Positions 16,785 through 25,067 of a stretch of DNA of 64,000 nt are shown here, piece by piece (the stretch's first letter is position 1; every line of letters begins with the position of its first letter). This stretch comes from Chthonomonadales bacterium (GTDB taxonomy: Bacteria > Armatimonadota > Chthonomonadetes > Chthonomonadales > CAJBBX01), in NCBI GenBank assembly GCA_020849275.1, contig JADLGO010000001.1, forward strand, positions 62,001-126,000, given 5' to 3'. The notes under the pieces were generated by a model that ran no database searches, was not told where the DNA came from, and worked only from the letters and a program-made list of their open reading frames with translations. A program made the translations under genes and the position numbers.

Positions 16785-17777
16785 ATGCGCGCGCACACTC
16801 GTCGAATACCTCTGGCCCTGCTTGCCCCGGCTGCGGCCGCACTGGCCGGCTGTGGCCCGAGGGCTGCGGCCCCCGGCGCGCCGGGGGCCGCCGGCAAGGC
16901 TCTCACCGTGGGCTTCTCGCAGATCGGCGCCGAGAGCTCATGGCGAACCGCGGAGACCGAGTCGATCCGCTCGGAGGCCGCCAGACGCCGCGTCGACCTG
17001 AAGTTCTCCGACGCGCAGCAGAAGCAGGAGAACCAGATCAGGGCGGTGCGCGCCTTTATCGCGCAGAGCGTCGACGCGATCATCCTGGCGCCGGTCGTGG
17101 AGAGCGGCTGGGAGCCGGTTTTGCGGGAGGCAAAGCGCGCCGGCATCCCCGTCATCCTGGTTGACCGCGGCGTGCGCGTGACGGACGAGTCGCTCTACAC
17201 GACGCTCATCGCCTCCGACTTCGTGGCCGAGGGCCGCATGGCCGGCGAATGGCTCGCGAAGAAGCTGGGCGGCAAGGGCGCGGTGGTCGAGTTGCAGGGC
17301 ACACCGGGCGCCGCGCCGGCCATCGACCGCAAGAAGGGCTTCGAGGAGGCGCTTGCCGCCAGCCCGGGGATTCGGATCACGCGATCGCAGTCGGGCGACT
17401 TTACGCGAGCGAAGGGCAAGGAGGTGATGGAGGCCTTCCTGAAGGCGGCCCAGGGCGAGGGTACGAAGATCGACGCCGTCTACGCCCACAACGACGACAT
17501 GGCGCTTGGCGCGATCCAGGCCATCGAGGAGGCCGGGCTGAGGCCCGGCCACGACATCGTGCTCGTCTCCATCGATGGGGTGAGGCCCGCCTTCGAGGCG
17601 ATGGTTGCGGGCAAGCTGAGCTGCACGGTCGAGTGCAACCCGCTGCTCGGCCCGGCGGCCTTCGATGCCGTCGAACAGGCCGTCGCGGGCAAGTCGGCGC
17701 CGAAGAAGACCGTCGTCAAGGACGCCCTGTTCGACCAGTCGGTCGCCAGCGACGTCATCGCGTCGCGCAAGTATTGA
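16785..17777 (+). CDS. Sugar ABC transporter substrate-binding lipoprotein, YtfQ-like
   Basis: A 330-residue lipoprotein: basic start, hydrophobic stretch and lipobox LAGC with Cys23. The mature part is a type I periplasmic binding protein (KALTVGFSQIGAESSWRTAE; IRAVRAFIAQSVDAIILAPV; GIPVILVDRGV; VYAHNDDMALGAIQAIEEAG; LVSIDGV). GFSQIGAESSWR and QSVDAIILAPVVESGWEPVL match the galactofuranose-binding YtfQ group more than ribose-binding RbsB. It opens an operon with an ATPase and two permeases, and a GH127 arabinofuranosidase follows. The ligand is therefore probably a furanose sugar such as L-arabinofuranose or galactofuranose. Upstream in-frame starts are excluded by the promoter at 16689. Confidence 0.92.
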   Translation: MRAHTRRIPLALLAPAAAALAGCGPRAAAPGAPGAAGKALTVGFSQIGAESSWRTAETESIRSEAARRRVDLKFSDAQQKQENQIRAVRAFIAQSVDAIILAPVVESGWEPVLREAKRAGIPVILVDRGVRVTDESLYTTLIASDFVAEGRMAGEWLAKKLGGKGAVVELQGTPGAAPAIDRKKGFEEALAASPGIRITRSQSGDFTRAKGKEVMEAFLKAAQGEGTKIDAVYAHNDDMALGAIQAIEEAGLRPGHDIVLVSIDGVRPAFEAMVAGKLSCTVECNPLLGPAAFDAVEQAVAGKSAPKKTVVKDALFDQSVASDVIASRKY

Positions 17778-17791
17778 CGCGGAGTTGCCGC

Positions 17792-17821
17792 ATGACTCCC
17801 CGCAGGCGCGTCGCCCCGTGA
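17792..17821 (+). CDS. Possible 9-codon leader peptide overlapping the ATPase start
   Basis: ATG 17792 opens a minimal frame (MTPRRRVAP) whose TGA at 17819-17821 overlaps the ATPase GTG (17818-17820). It could couple translation from the binding-protein gene to the ATPase. The sequence alone cannot prove it is translated. Confidence 0.3.
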   Translation: MTPRRRVAP

Positions 17822-19341
17822 GCGCACCGTCCTCGCCCGTTCTCGAGGCCCGGCGCATCTCGAAGTCCTTCCCCGGCGTACGCGCGCTCGACGGAGTCGA
17901 CTTCGCGCTGCTTCCCGGCGAGATCCACGCCCTCATGGGCGAGAACGGCGCCGGCAAGTCCACGCTGATCAAGGTGCTCACGGGCGTGTGTCGGGCCGAC
18001 GCCGGCGCGATGCGCCTGGACGGCCGGGCCTACGCCCCCCGATCGCCCCTGCACGCGTGTTCGCTCGGGATCCGCACGGTCTACCAGGAAGTCAACCTGG
18101 TTCCGCACCTGTCCGTCGCGGAAAACCTCCGGCTAGGCGACCTGCCGGTGCGCCGGGGCTTGCTCGACTGGCGGCGCATCCACCGGGAGGCGGCGGAGGC
18201 GCTCGAGCGGCTCGAGGTGCGTGTTGACGTAACGCGTCCGCTCAGCAGCTATCCGCTCGCCATCCAGCAGATGGTGGCGATCGCCCGCGCGCTCGCCGTG
18301 CCGGCCCGCGCCCTGATCCTGGACGAGCCCACCTCCAGTCTGGACGAGCGCGAGGCGAGCCGGCTGTTCGGCGTGCTGCGGCGGCTCAGAGCCGATGGCC
18401 TGGGTATCGTGTTCGTCAGCCACTTTCTTGGCCAGGTCTACGCCATCGCCGACCGCTGCACGGTGCTGCGCAACGGCCGGCTCGTTGGCGCGCACGCACT
18501 GGCCGACCTGCCCCGTGTCCGCCTGATCGGGCAGATGGTCGGGCGCGAAGAGAGTGAGGTCGAGGCGATGGAGCGCCGGCCAGAGCGGGCGGCCTCGCCG
18601 GCTCCAGCGGAGGCGGTCCTGCGAGCGCGCGGCGTGGGCAAGCGGCGGCGCATCGCCAGGTTCGATCTGGACCTGCGCCCGGGCGAGATCCTGGGCCTGG
18701 CCGGCCTGCTCGGCTCCGGCCGCACGGAGATGGCGCGCCTGCTCTTCGGTCTGGACCGCCCGGATACCGGCACGGTGAGTGTGCGGGGTCGGCGCCTGAA
18801 GCCGGGCTCCCCGCGCGACGCCATCGCCACGGGCCTGGGCTATCTGCCCGAGGACCGGAAGACCGAGGGCATCATCCCCTCGCTCTCCGTGCGCGAGAAC
18901 ATCGTGCTGGCGCTGCAGGCCCGGCGCGGATGGCTTCGACGCCTGCCCGCGGCCGCGCAGCGAGCGCTGGCCGAACGCTACATTCGCGCCCTGGGCATCA
19001 ACACACCCGGGCCGCGGACGCCCGCGGCGGCGCTGAGCGGCGGCAACCAGCAGAAGGTGATGCTGGCCCGCTGGCTCGCCGCCGAGCCGCGCGTGCTGCT
19101 GCTAGACGAGCCAACGCGGGGCATCGACGTGGGCGCGCGCGCCGAGATTCTGCGGCTCATCGACGAGTTGTGCGCCGACGGCCTGGCCATCCTCTACATC
19201 TCCTCGGAACTGGAGGAGGTGGCGGGCGTGGCCCATCGGGTCGCCGTGCTGCGCGACCGACGGAAGATCGGCGAGCTCGCGGGGGCGGAGGCCGATCTCG
19301 AGACCATCGTGCGCGCGATCGCCCGCCATGACAACGACTGA
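17818..19341 (+). CDS. Sugar ABC transporter ATPase with two nucleotide-binding domains, YtfR-like
   Basis: A 507-residue cytoplasmic ATPase with two domains, as usual for the CUT2 (ribose/galactose) importers. Domain 1 has Walker A GENGAGKST, Walker B LILDEPTSSLD and a degenerate signature LSSYPLAIQQ. Domain 2 has a degenerate Walker A GLLGSGRTE, an intact signature LSGGNQQKV and Walker B LLLDEPTRGID. This complementary decay is typical of the family. GTG 17818 is chosen from the N-terminus (SSPVLEARRISKSFPGVRAL). It overlaps the first permease gene by 14 bases, so the two are translationally coupled. Confidence 0.93.
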   Translation: MSAPSSPVLEARRISKSFPGVRALDGVDFALLPGEIHALMGENGAGKSTLIKVLTGVCRADAGAMRLDGRAYAPRSPLHACSLGIRTVYQEVNLVPHLSVAENLRLGDLPVRRGLLDWRRIHREAAEALERLEVRVDVTRPLSSYPLAIQQMVAIARALAVPARALILDEPTSSLDEREASRLFGVLRRLRADGLGIVFVSHFLGQVYAIADRCTVLRNGRLVGAHALADLPRVRLIGQMVGREESEVEAMERRPERAASPAPAEAVLRARGVGKRRRIARFDLDLRPGEILGLAGLLGSGRTEMARLLFGLDRPDTGTVSVRGRRLKPGSPRDAIATGLGYLPEDRKTEGIIPSLSVRENIVLALQARRGWLRRLPAAAQRALAERYIRALGINTPGPRTPAAALSGGNQQKVMLARWLAAEPRVLLLDEPTRGIDVGARAEILRLIDELCADGLAILYISSELEEVAGVAHRVAVLRDRRKIGELAGAEADLETIVRAIARHDND

Positions 19342-20341
19342 GGGCCGCGCGCCGCGCGAGGCGCGCGCGGTCCCACGCATCGTCTGGCCGCTTGCGGCCC
19401 TCGCCGCGCTGCTCCTCTACAACCTGGCCACGACCCCCGGGTTCTGGCGCCTCGAGGTGAAGCAGGGGCACCTCTACGGCAGCCTGGTGGACGTAGTGAA
19501 CCAGGCGGCCCCGGTGATGCTCGTGACGCTCGGCATGACCTTCGTGCTGGCGACGGGCGGCGTCGACCTCTCCGTCGGGGCCGTGATGGCCATCTCCGGC
19601 GCGGTCGCTGCGCTGCTGCTGACGCGCTGGCACGCGAGCCTGTCACTCGCGGCGCTGGCCGCGGTCGCGGTGAGTGGGCTTCTGGGCTGCTGGAACGGGC
19701 TGCTCGTGGCCGGCCTCCGCATGCAGCCGATCATCGCCACGCTCGTGCTGATGGTGGCCGGGCGCGGCGTCGCGCAACTCTTGACGGAGGGGCAGATCAT
19801 TACGGTGGATGACCCCGCCTTCGGCTTCCTGGGCGGGGGGTACGTGCTCGGGCTGCCGTTCACCCTCTTCGTGGCGGCGGCCGTCTTCGCCGCGGCGGGT
19901 GTGCTGGCGCGCGGCACGGCGATCGGCCTCTTCGTGGAAGCGGTGGGCGAGAACGAGGTCGCGAGCCGGGGGGCCGGCGTGCCCGTGCGGGCGGTGAAGC
20001 TGGCAGTCTACGCCTTCGCGGGCCTCTGCGCCGGGGTGGCCGGCCTGCTCGACGCCGCCGACATCCGGGCGGCCGACGCCAACAACGCCGGGCTCTACAT
20101 CGAGCTCGACGCCATCCTGGCCGCCGTGATCGGCGGCACCTCGCTGAGCGGGGGGCGCTATAACCTGGGGGGCGCGGTCATCGGGGCGCTGCTCATACAG
20201 GCGCTGACCACCACGATCCTTACGAAGGGCGTACCCGTAGAGTACACGCTCGTGGTGAAGGCGCCGGTGGTGCTCGCGGTATGTCTGTTCCAGTCGGAGA
20301 GCCTGCGCGCGATGGTCTGGCGGCGAAGGGCGCGCCGATGA
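19328..20341 (+). CDS. Sugar ABC transporter permease, YtfT-like
   Basis: A 337-residue inner-membrane permease with about eight to ten hydrophobic helices. The CUT2 permease signatures are present: VMLVTLGMTFVLATGGVDLS, VGAVMAISG, FFVEAVGENE-type loop (FVEAVGENEVASRGAG) and LDAILAAVIGGTSLSGG. It starts inside the ATPase gene and its stop overlaps the next permease start (ATGA). The presence of two distinct permease genes matches the YtfT/YjfF galactofuranose system, which uses a heterodimer, rather than the one-permease ribose system. Confidence 0.93.
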   Translation: MTTTEGRAPREARAVPRIVWPLAALAALLLYNLATTPGFWRLEVKQGHLYGSLVDVVNQAAPVMLVTLGMTFVLATGGVDLSVGAVMAISGAVAALLLTRWHASLSLAALAAVAVSGLLGCWNGLLVAGLRMQPIIATLVLMVAGRGVAQLLTEGQIITVDDPAFGFLGGGYVLGLPFTLFVAAAVFAAAGVLARGTAIGLFVEAVGENEVASRGAGVPVRAVKLAVYAFAGLCAGVAGLLDAADIRAADANNAGLYIELDAILAAVIGGTSLSGGRYNLGGAVIGALLIQALTTTILTKGVPVEYTLVVKAPVVLAVCLFQSESLRAMVWRRRARR

Positions 20342-21297
20342 GGCCGTCGCGCACGCAGCTGCCACTGCTGACCACGGCGGCGGTCCTGGCGCTTCTCTAC
20401 GCGGCCGGCGCCGCGCGCTACCCTGCGTTCCTCTCGTGGGGTGTCGCGGTGAACCTGTTGCGCGACAACGCGTTCCTGGGCCTCGCCTCTATTGGGATGA
20501 CCTTCGTCATTCTGACGGGCGGCATCGACCTTTCCGTCGGGGCGATGGTGGGGTTCTCGAGTATCCTGGTGGCGGTGCTTGTGCAGCGGCACCACGTCCA
20601 CCCGCTGCCGGCATTCGCGGTGGCCGGGGCGGCGGGCACGGCCCTTGGCGCGGGCATGGGCGCCCTCATTCGCTGGTTTGCGCTGCCGCCGTTCCTGGTG
20701 ACGCTCGCCGGCATGTTCCTGGCGCGCGGCCTGGGCTTCGTGGTCAGCATGGAGTCCATCTCCATCGAGCATCCCTTTCACAGCGTCCTGACCGGACTGG
20801 GCGCCACCACGCTCCCCCTCCCGGCGGCGGCGCTGCTGGTCGGATTCGCCGCCGCCATCTACCTGGCGCACTGGACGCGGTTCGGGCGCAACGTCTACGC
20901 CGTCGGCGGCAGCGAGCCGTCGGCGATCCTGATGGGCCTGCCGGTGGGCGCGACGAAGGTTCTGGTCTACGCGCTCAGCGGGCTCTGCGCCGCCCTGGCC
21001 GGCGTGGTCTACACGATCTACACCTCGTCCGGCAGCGCCACGGCGGGCACGACGCTGGAGTTGGACGCCATTGCGTCGGTCGCCATCGGCGGCACGCTGC
21101 TCACGGGAGGCGTTGGCTACCCGCTTGGCACGCTGCTGGGCGTGCTCATCCTGGGCATCATCCAGACGTTGATCGCATTCGAGGGGACGCTCAGCTCCTG
21201 GTGGACCCGCATCGCCGTGGGCGGCCTGGTGCTCGTATTCGTGCTGCTGCAACGGTTACTGCACAGCCGCGCCAGCCGGGGCGAGATCGCCGCGTGA
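20338..21297 (+). CDS. Sugar ABC transporter permease, YjfF-like
   Basis: A 319-residue permease starting at ATG 20338 inside an ATGA overlap. It has about eight membrane helices with LGLASIGMTFVILTGGIDLSVGAM-type core at residues 46-68, RFGRNVYAVGGSEPSA and LDAIASVAIGGTLLTGGVGY. It pairs with the YtfT-like permease to form the channel. It is followed after 47 bases by the GH127 gene, and no terminator is visible between them, so enzyme and importer are probably coexpressed. Confidence 0.93.
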   Translation: MRPSRTQLPLLTTAAVLALLYAAGAARYPAFLSWGVAVNLLRDNAFLGLASIGMTFVILTGGIDLSVGAMVGFSSILVAVLVQRHHVHPLPAFAVAGAAGTALGAGMGALIRWFALPPFLVTLAGMFLARGLGFVVSMESISIEHPFHSVLTGLGATTLPLPAAALLVGFAAAIYLAHWTRFGRNVYAVGGSEPSAILMGLPVGATKVLVYALSGLCAALAGVVYTIYTSSGSATAGTTLELDAIASVAIGGTLLTGGVGYPLGTLLGVLILGIIQTLIAFEGTLSSWWTRIAVGGLVLVFVLLQRLLHSRASRGEIAA

Positions 21298-21344
21298 CAT
21301 CGCGCCCCCGGGGGCGCCGGGGGCATGGGGAACGGAGACGCACG

Positions 21345-23873
21345 ATGCATCATCACGTATGCGCGCGAGCCTGGCTCCTCGCGGCCGCCATAGCCGCCGT
21401 GCTGGCGCCGGCCGGGGCGCTGGCGGCGCCACAATTGTCCGGGAGGGTCACCTTTCGCATCCTGCCCACCGCCCCAACCTCGGGGCACAACCGCCACTAC
21501 CGCGGCAACCGGTCGCCACTCGCCCCGAGCCCGCTCGTCAAGCTGCCGGTAGGCGCGGTCAAGCCCCGCGGATGGGTGCTGCGGCAACTCCAGCTTGAGG
21601 CCGACGGGATGGTGGGCCGGCTCGCGGAGATCAGCCCGTGGCTTAAGTTCGAGGGCAGCGCCTGGGCGAGCCCCACCGGCGAGGGCGCCAACGGTTGGGA
21701 GGAGCTTCCCTACTGGCTGAGGGGCTTCGTCGACCTCGGTGGGGTCCTCGACGATCCGAGCATTCAGAAGGAGGGCCGCCGCTGGGTCGACGCCATCCTG
21801 GCCTCGCAGCGCCCCGACGGCTATTTCGGGCCGGAGAGCAACCGCGCGTGGCCGGACCTCTGGCCGAACATGCTGGCGCTCTACGCCCTGCGCAGCCACC
21901 ACGAGGTGACCCGCGATCCGCGCGTGATTCCGTTCATGCTTCGCTATTACAGGTGGCAGACCACTCTGCCGTTCGAGCGCCTCCTCCCCGACAGTTGGCA
22001 GAAGTGGCGCGGCGGCGACAGCCTGGATATCCTGCACTGGCTCTACAACGAGACCGGCCAGAAGTGGCTACTGGAGCAGGCGCGCGTCAACCATGAGCGC
22101 ACCGCCGACTGGACGGGCGGCATTCCTACCTGGCACGGTGTGAACGTGGCGCAAGGCTTCCGCGAGCCCGCCCAGTTCTGGCAGCAGGCGCGCGACCCGC
22201 GCTATCTGAGCGCCACCTACCGCAACTATGACACCGTGCGCGCCCAGTACGGCGAGGTGCCGGGGGGGCTGTTCGGGGCCGACGAGGTCGCCCGGCCGGG
22301 ATACACGGGGCCCCGCCAGGGCGCCGAGACCTGCACGATGGTCGAGATGATGTTTAGCCACGAGATCCTCACGGCCATCACCGGCGACCCTCTCTGGGCC
22401 GACCGCTGCGAGGAGATCGCCTTCAACTCCCTCCCCGCCGCGATGACCGCCGACCTGCGCGGCCTGCACTACCTGACGGCGCCGAACCAGGTGCGGCTCG
22501 ACCGGGCGAGCAAGGCACCCATGATCATGAACGGCGGCGACATGTTCTCGTACTCGCCGTTTGAGCAGTATCGCTGCTGCCAGCACAACGTGGCCTTCGG
22601 ATGGCCCTACTACGCCGAGTACCAGTGGATGGCCACGCCCGGGGACGGTCTGGCGGCTGTGCTCTACGGCCCCAGCGAGGTGACCGCCAGGGTCGCCGAC
22701 GGGACGTCGGTCACGATCCGCGAGGAGACGGAGTACCCGTTCGACGACACGATCGTGCTTACCGTGCGGCCGGACGCGCCGGCGCGCTTCCCGCTCACAC
22801 TGCGAATTCCGGCCTGGTGCGACTCGCCGCGGCTCGAGGTAAACGGCGAGGGGTACGCGCTTACTCGCTCGCGCGACGCGGCCGCCGACGCGCGCGCTGC
22901 CCTCTTCACGCCGGACCGGGGCGCCGGTGGCTGGGTGGTGGTGAAGCGCGCCTGGGGCCACGGCGATACCGTCCGCCTGACCCTGCCGATGCGTGTACGC
23001 GTGAAGGAGTGGGCCCGCAACCGTGGCGCCGTCTCCGTGCACCGGGGGCCGCTCACCTACGCGCTTCGCATCGGCGAGCGGTGGGCGCCCTACGGCGCAA
23101 ACGAGCGCTGGCCCGGATTCGAGGTCTTCGCGACCACGCCCTGGAACTATGGCCTGGAGGTTGACCCCAGGAGCGCGGAGCCGGCCGTGCAGGTCGTCCG
23201 CAAGCCGGGGGCGCTGGCTGCCCAGCCGTTCACCCTCGCCGACGCGCCCATCGAGCTGCGCGTGGCGGCCCGGCGCATCCCGGACTGGACGCTGGAGCCC
23301 AACGGCCTGGTGGGCGAAGTGCAGCCAGGACCCATCCGCTCCGCGGCGTCCGTGGAGCAGGTGACGCTCGTGCCGATGGGATGCGCCCGGCTGCGCGTCT
23401 CGGCCTTCCCCCGCGTAAGCGATGGGCCGGAAGCGCGCGACTGGGGTCCGCAGGTGCGGGCGACGGCATCGCAGACCTGGATCAGCGACACGCTGGCCGC
23501 GCTGTGCGACGGCACGCTGCCGCGCAACTCCGCCGACGCGAGCGTGCCGCGATTCACCTGGTACGATCACCTGGGCACGGCGGAGTGGGTCGAGTACGCC
23601 TGGGCCACGCCACGGAAGCTCGCCTGGAGCGAGGTCTTCTGGTTCGACGACCGCCCGAGCGGCGGGCAGTGCCGCGCGCCGGCCTCCTGGAAGCTCTCCT
23701 GGTGGGACGGGCAGGCGTGGCGGCCGGTGCCGGGCGCCTCGTCCTACGGCGTGGAGCGCGATGGTATGAATCGCGTCACGTTTGGCGAGGTGGAGACGGC
23801 GCGGCTGCGGCTGGAGGCGCAACTGCGGCCAGGCTTCTCTGGCGGCATCCTGGAGTGGCGCGTGGGCCCATAG
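21345..23873 (+). CDS. GH127 family beta-L-arabinofuranosidase-like enzyme, exported
   Basis: An 842-residue protein with a signal peptide ending near ALAAPQ (about residue 28). The (alpha/alpha)6 catalytic domain carries the GH127 zinc-thiolate site: Glu328 and Cys330 in GAETCTMVE, and Cys411-Cys412 in YRCCQHN. These correspond to Glu338, Cys340, Cys417 and Cys418 of the founding enzyme HypBA1, in which Cys417 is the nucleophile. The beta-sandwich domains and an extra C-terminal galactose-binding-like domain (about residues 690-842) follow. It would remove L-arabinofuranose from plant glycans or glycoproteins outside the cytoplasm and feed the ABC importer encoded just upstream. The start at 21345 has a CGGAGA site 8 bases before it. 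Confidence 0.9.
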   Translation: MHHHVCARAWLLAAAIAAVLAPAGALAAPQLSGRVTFRILPTAPTSGHNRHYRGNRSPLAPSPLVKLPVGAVKPRGWVLRQLQLEADGMVGRLAEISPWLKFEGSAWASPTGEGANGWEELPYWLRGFVDLGGVLDDPSIQKEGRRWVDAILASQRPDGYFGPESNRAWPDLWPNMLALYALRSHHEVTRDPRVIPFMLRYYRWQTTLPFERLLPDSWQKWRGGDSLDILHWLYNETGQKWLLEQARVNHERTADWTGGIPTWHGVNVAQGFREPAQFWQQARDPRYLSATYRNYDTVRAQYGEVPGGLFGADEVARPGYTGPRQGAETCTMVEMMFSHEILTAITGDPLWADRCEEIAFNSLPAAMTADLRGLHYLTAPNQVRLDRASKAPMIMNGGDMFSYSPFEQYRCCQHNVAFGWPYYAEYQWMATPGDGLAAVLYGPSEVTARVADGTSVTIREETEYPFDDTIVLTVRPDAPARFPLTLRIPAWCDSPRLEVNGEGYALTRSRDAAADARAALFTPDRGAGGWVVVKRAWGHGDTVRLTLPMRVRVKEWARNRGAVSVHRGPLTYALRIGERWAPYGANERWPGFEVFATTPWNYGLEVDPRSAEPAVQVVRKPGALAAQPFTLADAPIELRVAARRIPDWTLEPNGLVGEVQPGPIRSAASVEQVTLVPMGCARLRVSAFPRVSDGPEARDWGPQVRATASQTWISDTLAALCDGTLPRNSADASVPRFTWYDHLGTAEWVEYAWATPRKLAWSEVFWFDDRPSGGQCRAPASWKLSWWDGQAWRPVPGASSYGVERDGMNRVTFGEVETARLRLEAQLRPGFSGGILEWRVGP

Positions 23874-23881
23874 CGAGCGCG

Positions 23882-23912
23882 GCGCGGTCCTCGGCACACA
23901 CGGGGGCCGCGC
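23882..23912. terminator. Hairpin between convergent GH127 gene and cupin remnant
   Basis: Arms 23882-23892 and 23902-23912 pair over 11 bases (two G-U pairs) around a 9-base loop. It starts 9 bases after the GH127 stop and ends at the stop of the minus-strand cupin remnant, so it could serve both strands. Confidence 0.5.
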
Positions 23913-24306
23913 TCACGCGTCCGAGGCGGGGTCCACGGAGGCGAAAGACGCGGAAGGCTGTGTCAGATCGGTGTCTGTCCGTTTCCCCAAACGCACGTCG
24001 CGGTCGATGAACAGGAACTCGCCCGCCTCGCTCACGATCGACCTGCGCAGCCCGCGACCGTACAGCGTCTCCACGCGCCCCTGGAGCACGCAGAGCGCCG
24101 TCTCGTAGCCACGATGGCGGTGCGGCTCGGCGCGGCCGCCCGGCGGGATGACGGACCAGGTTCCTCGGGAGGCCCGCCGCGCCGGCCGTTGCGCCGGAGA
24201 TGCCCACGAAGTAGGGCAGCCTCTGGCGTGAGAGGACCCCGCGGTCTGGTCGCACGGTCACGACGCCCTCGCGGCCTGCGGCAGGCGGATCGGTGGGAGC
24301 GCTCAT
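23913..24306 (-). pseudogene. Cupin-domain protein, frameshifted and with altered C-terminus
   Basis: The frame from ATG 24306 reads PYFVGISGATAGAAGLPRNL, typical of a small cupin family, then loses the pattern. Removing one G at 24153-24154 restores the family sequence: LVVIPPGGRAEPHRHRGYET, VLQGRVETLYGRGLRRSI and SEAGEFLFI, ending at TGA 23915-23913. The metal-binding first cupin motif (PHRH...E) is therefore in the second frame. The second motif, normally FIPPGVPH-P-N, is replaced by DRDVRLGKRTDT, so the last metal-binding His is absent. This is either a decaying gene or a single-base sequence error in an already unusual gene. It is convergent to GH127 and lies next to the CBS gene. Confidence 0.7.
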
Positions 24307-24347
24307 CGTCTCGGCAGCTTCGGGCGGCGCCGCGGCCGGTTCGTGCG

Positions 24348-24836
24348 TCAGCCGCGGGTGCGCGAGCGCGAGCGGGCACCCTTGAGCTGGAGGCCGCCCA
24401 TGGCACGCAGCACGTCCTCGGTGGTCACGATTCCCACGGGCTTGCGGCCGTGGAGGATCGGAACGCGGTTGACGTGGTGCTCCAGGATCAGATCGATCAG
24501 GTCGGAGATCGACGCCTCCTCGTCGGCCGCCACCAGCTCGGTGCTCATCACCTCGCCGACCGGTCGGTTCAGGGCGCTCTCCATCGCAGCCTGCTCCGCC
24601 TCGTGCACCACATAGAGGCCGTCGAACGGCCCCGGCTGGAGGCTCGCCGCGCGCGCGATGGCGTCGACGATGTCGGACCCGCTCACGACGCCGACGACGT
24701 TGCCCGTGGCGTCGACGACCGGTGCGCCGCTGATGCGCCCGGCAGCGAGGATGGAGGCGACCTCGCGCAGAGGCGCGTCCACGGCGACCACTTCCACGCT
24801 CTCCGTCATTATGTCGTGCGCGCAGATCGTGAGCAT
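24348..24836 (-). CDS. Tandem CBS-domain protein
   Basis: A 162-residue cytoplasmic protein made of two CBS domains and a short basic tail (RSRSRTRG). Domain 1 spans about residues 8-75 (IMTESVEVVAVDAPLREVAS; GAPVVDATGNVVGVVSGSDI). Domain 2 spans about 90-150 (VMSTELVAADEEASISDLID; RVPILHGRKPVGIVTTEDVL). Such stand-alone CBS pairs bind adenine nucleotides and act as energy sensors for partner proteins, but no partner gene is obvious here. A GGAAGGAG site precedes the ATG at 24836. The gap to the cupin remnant is 41 bases. Confidence 0.92.
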   Translation of the reverse strand: MLTICAHDIMTESVEVVAVDAPLREVASILAAGRISGAPVVDATGNVVGVVSGSDIVDAIARAASLQPGPFDGLYVVHEAEQAAMESALNRPVGEVMSTELVAADEEASISDLIDLILEHHVNRVPILHGRKPVGIVTTEDVLRAMGGLQLKGARSRSRTRG

Positions 24837-25067
24837 GACGCTCTCCTTCCGGGGTGCTCGCTGAGCGGCGGAGTTCGCGCACTCGTCCGTACGGGCGCGG
24901 CGATCGGCGGGTCAGGCCGAAGTAGTCTCGACACTATATGGTACGGGCGTGCCGGCCGAGGGAGTCACGCGGCGGAGCGGCGCGCCATCGTGCAGGGGCG
25001 GCAGGGACCAACGCGGCCGCTCGCGAATGATACCTCATTCCGGCGTGCCGCGCCGGCGGCGTGGCGC
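24837..25067. other. Divergent intergenic region, CBS gene and beta-lactamase-like gene
   Basis: About 230 bases. The clearest element is ACACTATATGGTAC at 24931-24944, AT-rich against a GC-rich background. Read on the minus strand it contains TATAGT, a -10 candidate for the CBS gene. It shares ACACTATA and TATATGGT with the operator-like repeat at 45248/46598, which may be chance. Nothing else is recognisable. Confidence 0.4.

Noticed and set aside
24931-24944. ACACTATATGGTAC as a third copy of the pilin operator
   Set aside because: Only two 8-base parts match and in a different arrangement. More likely the -10 of the CBS gene.
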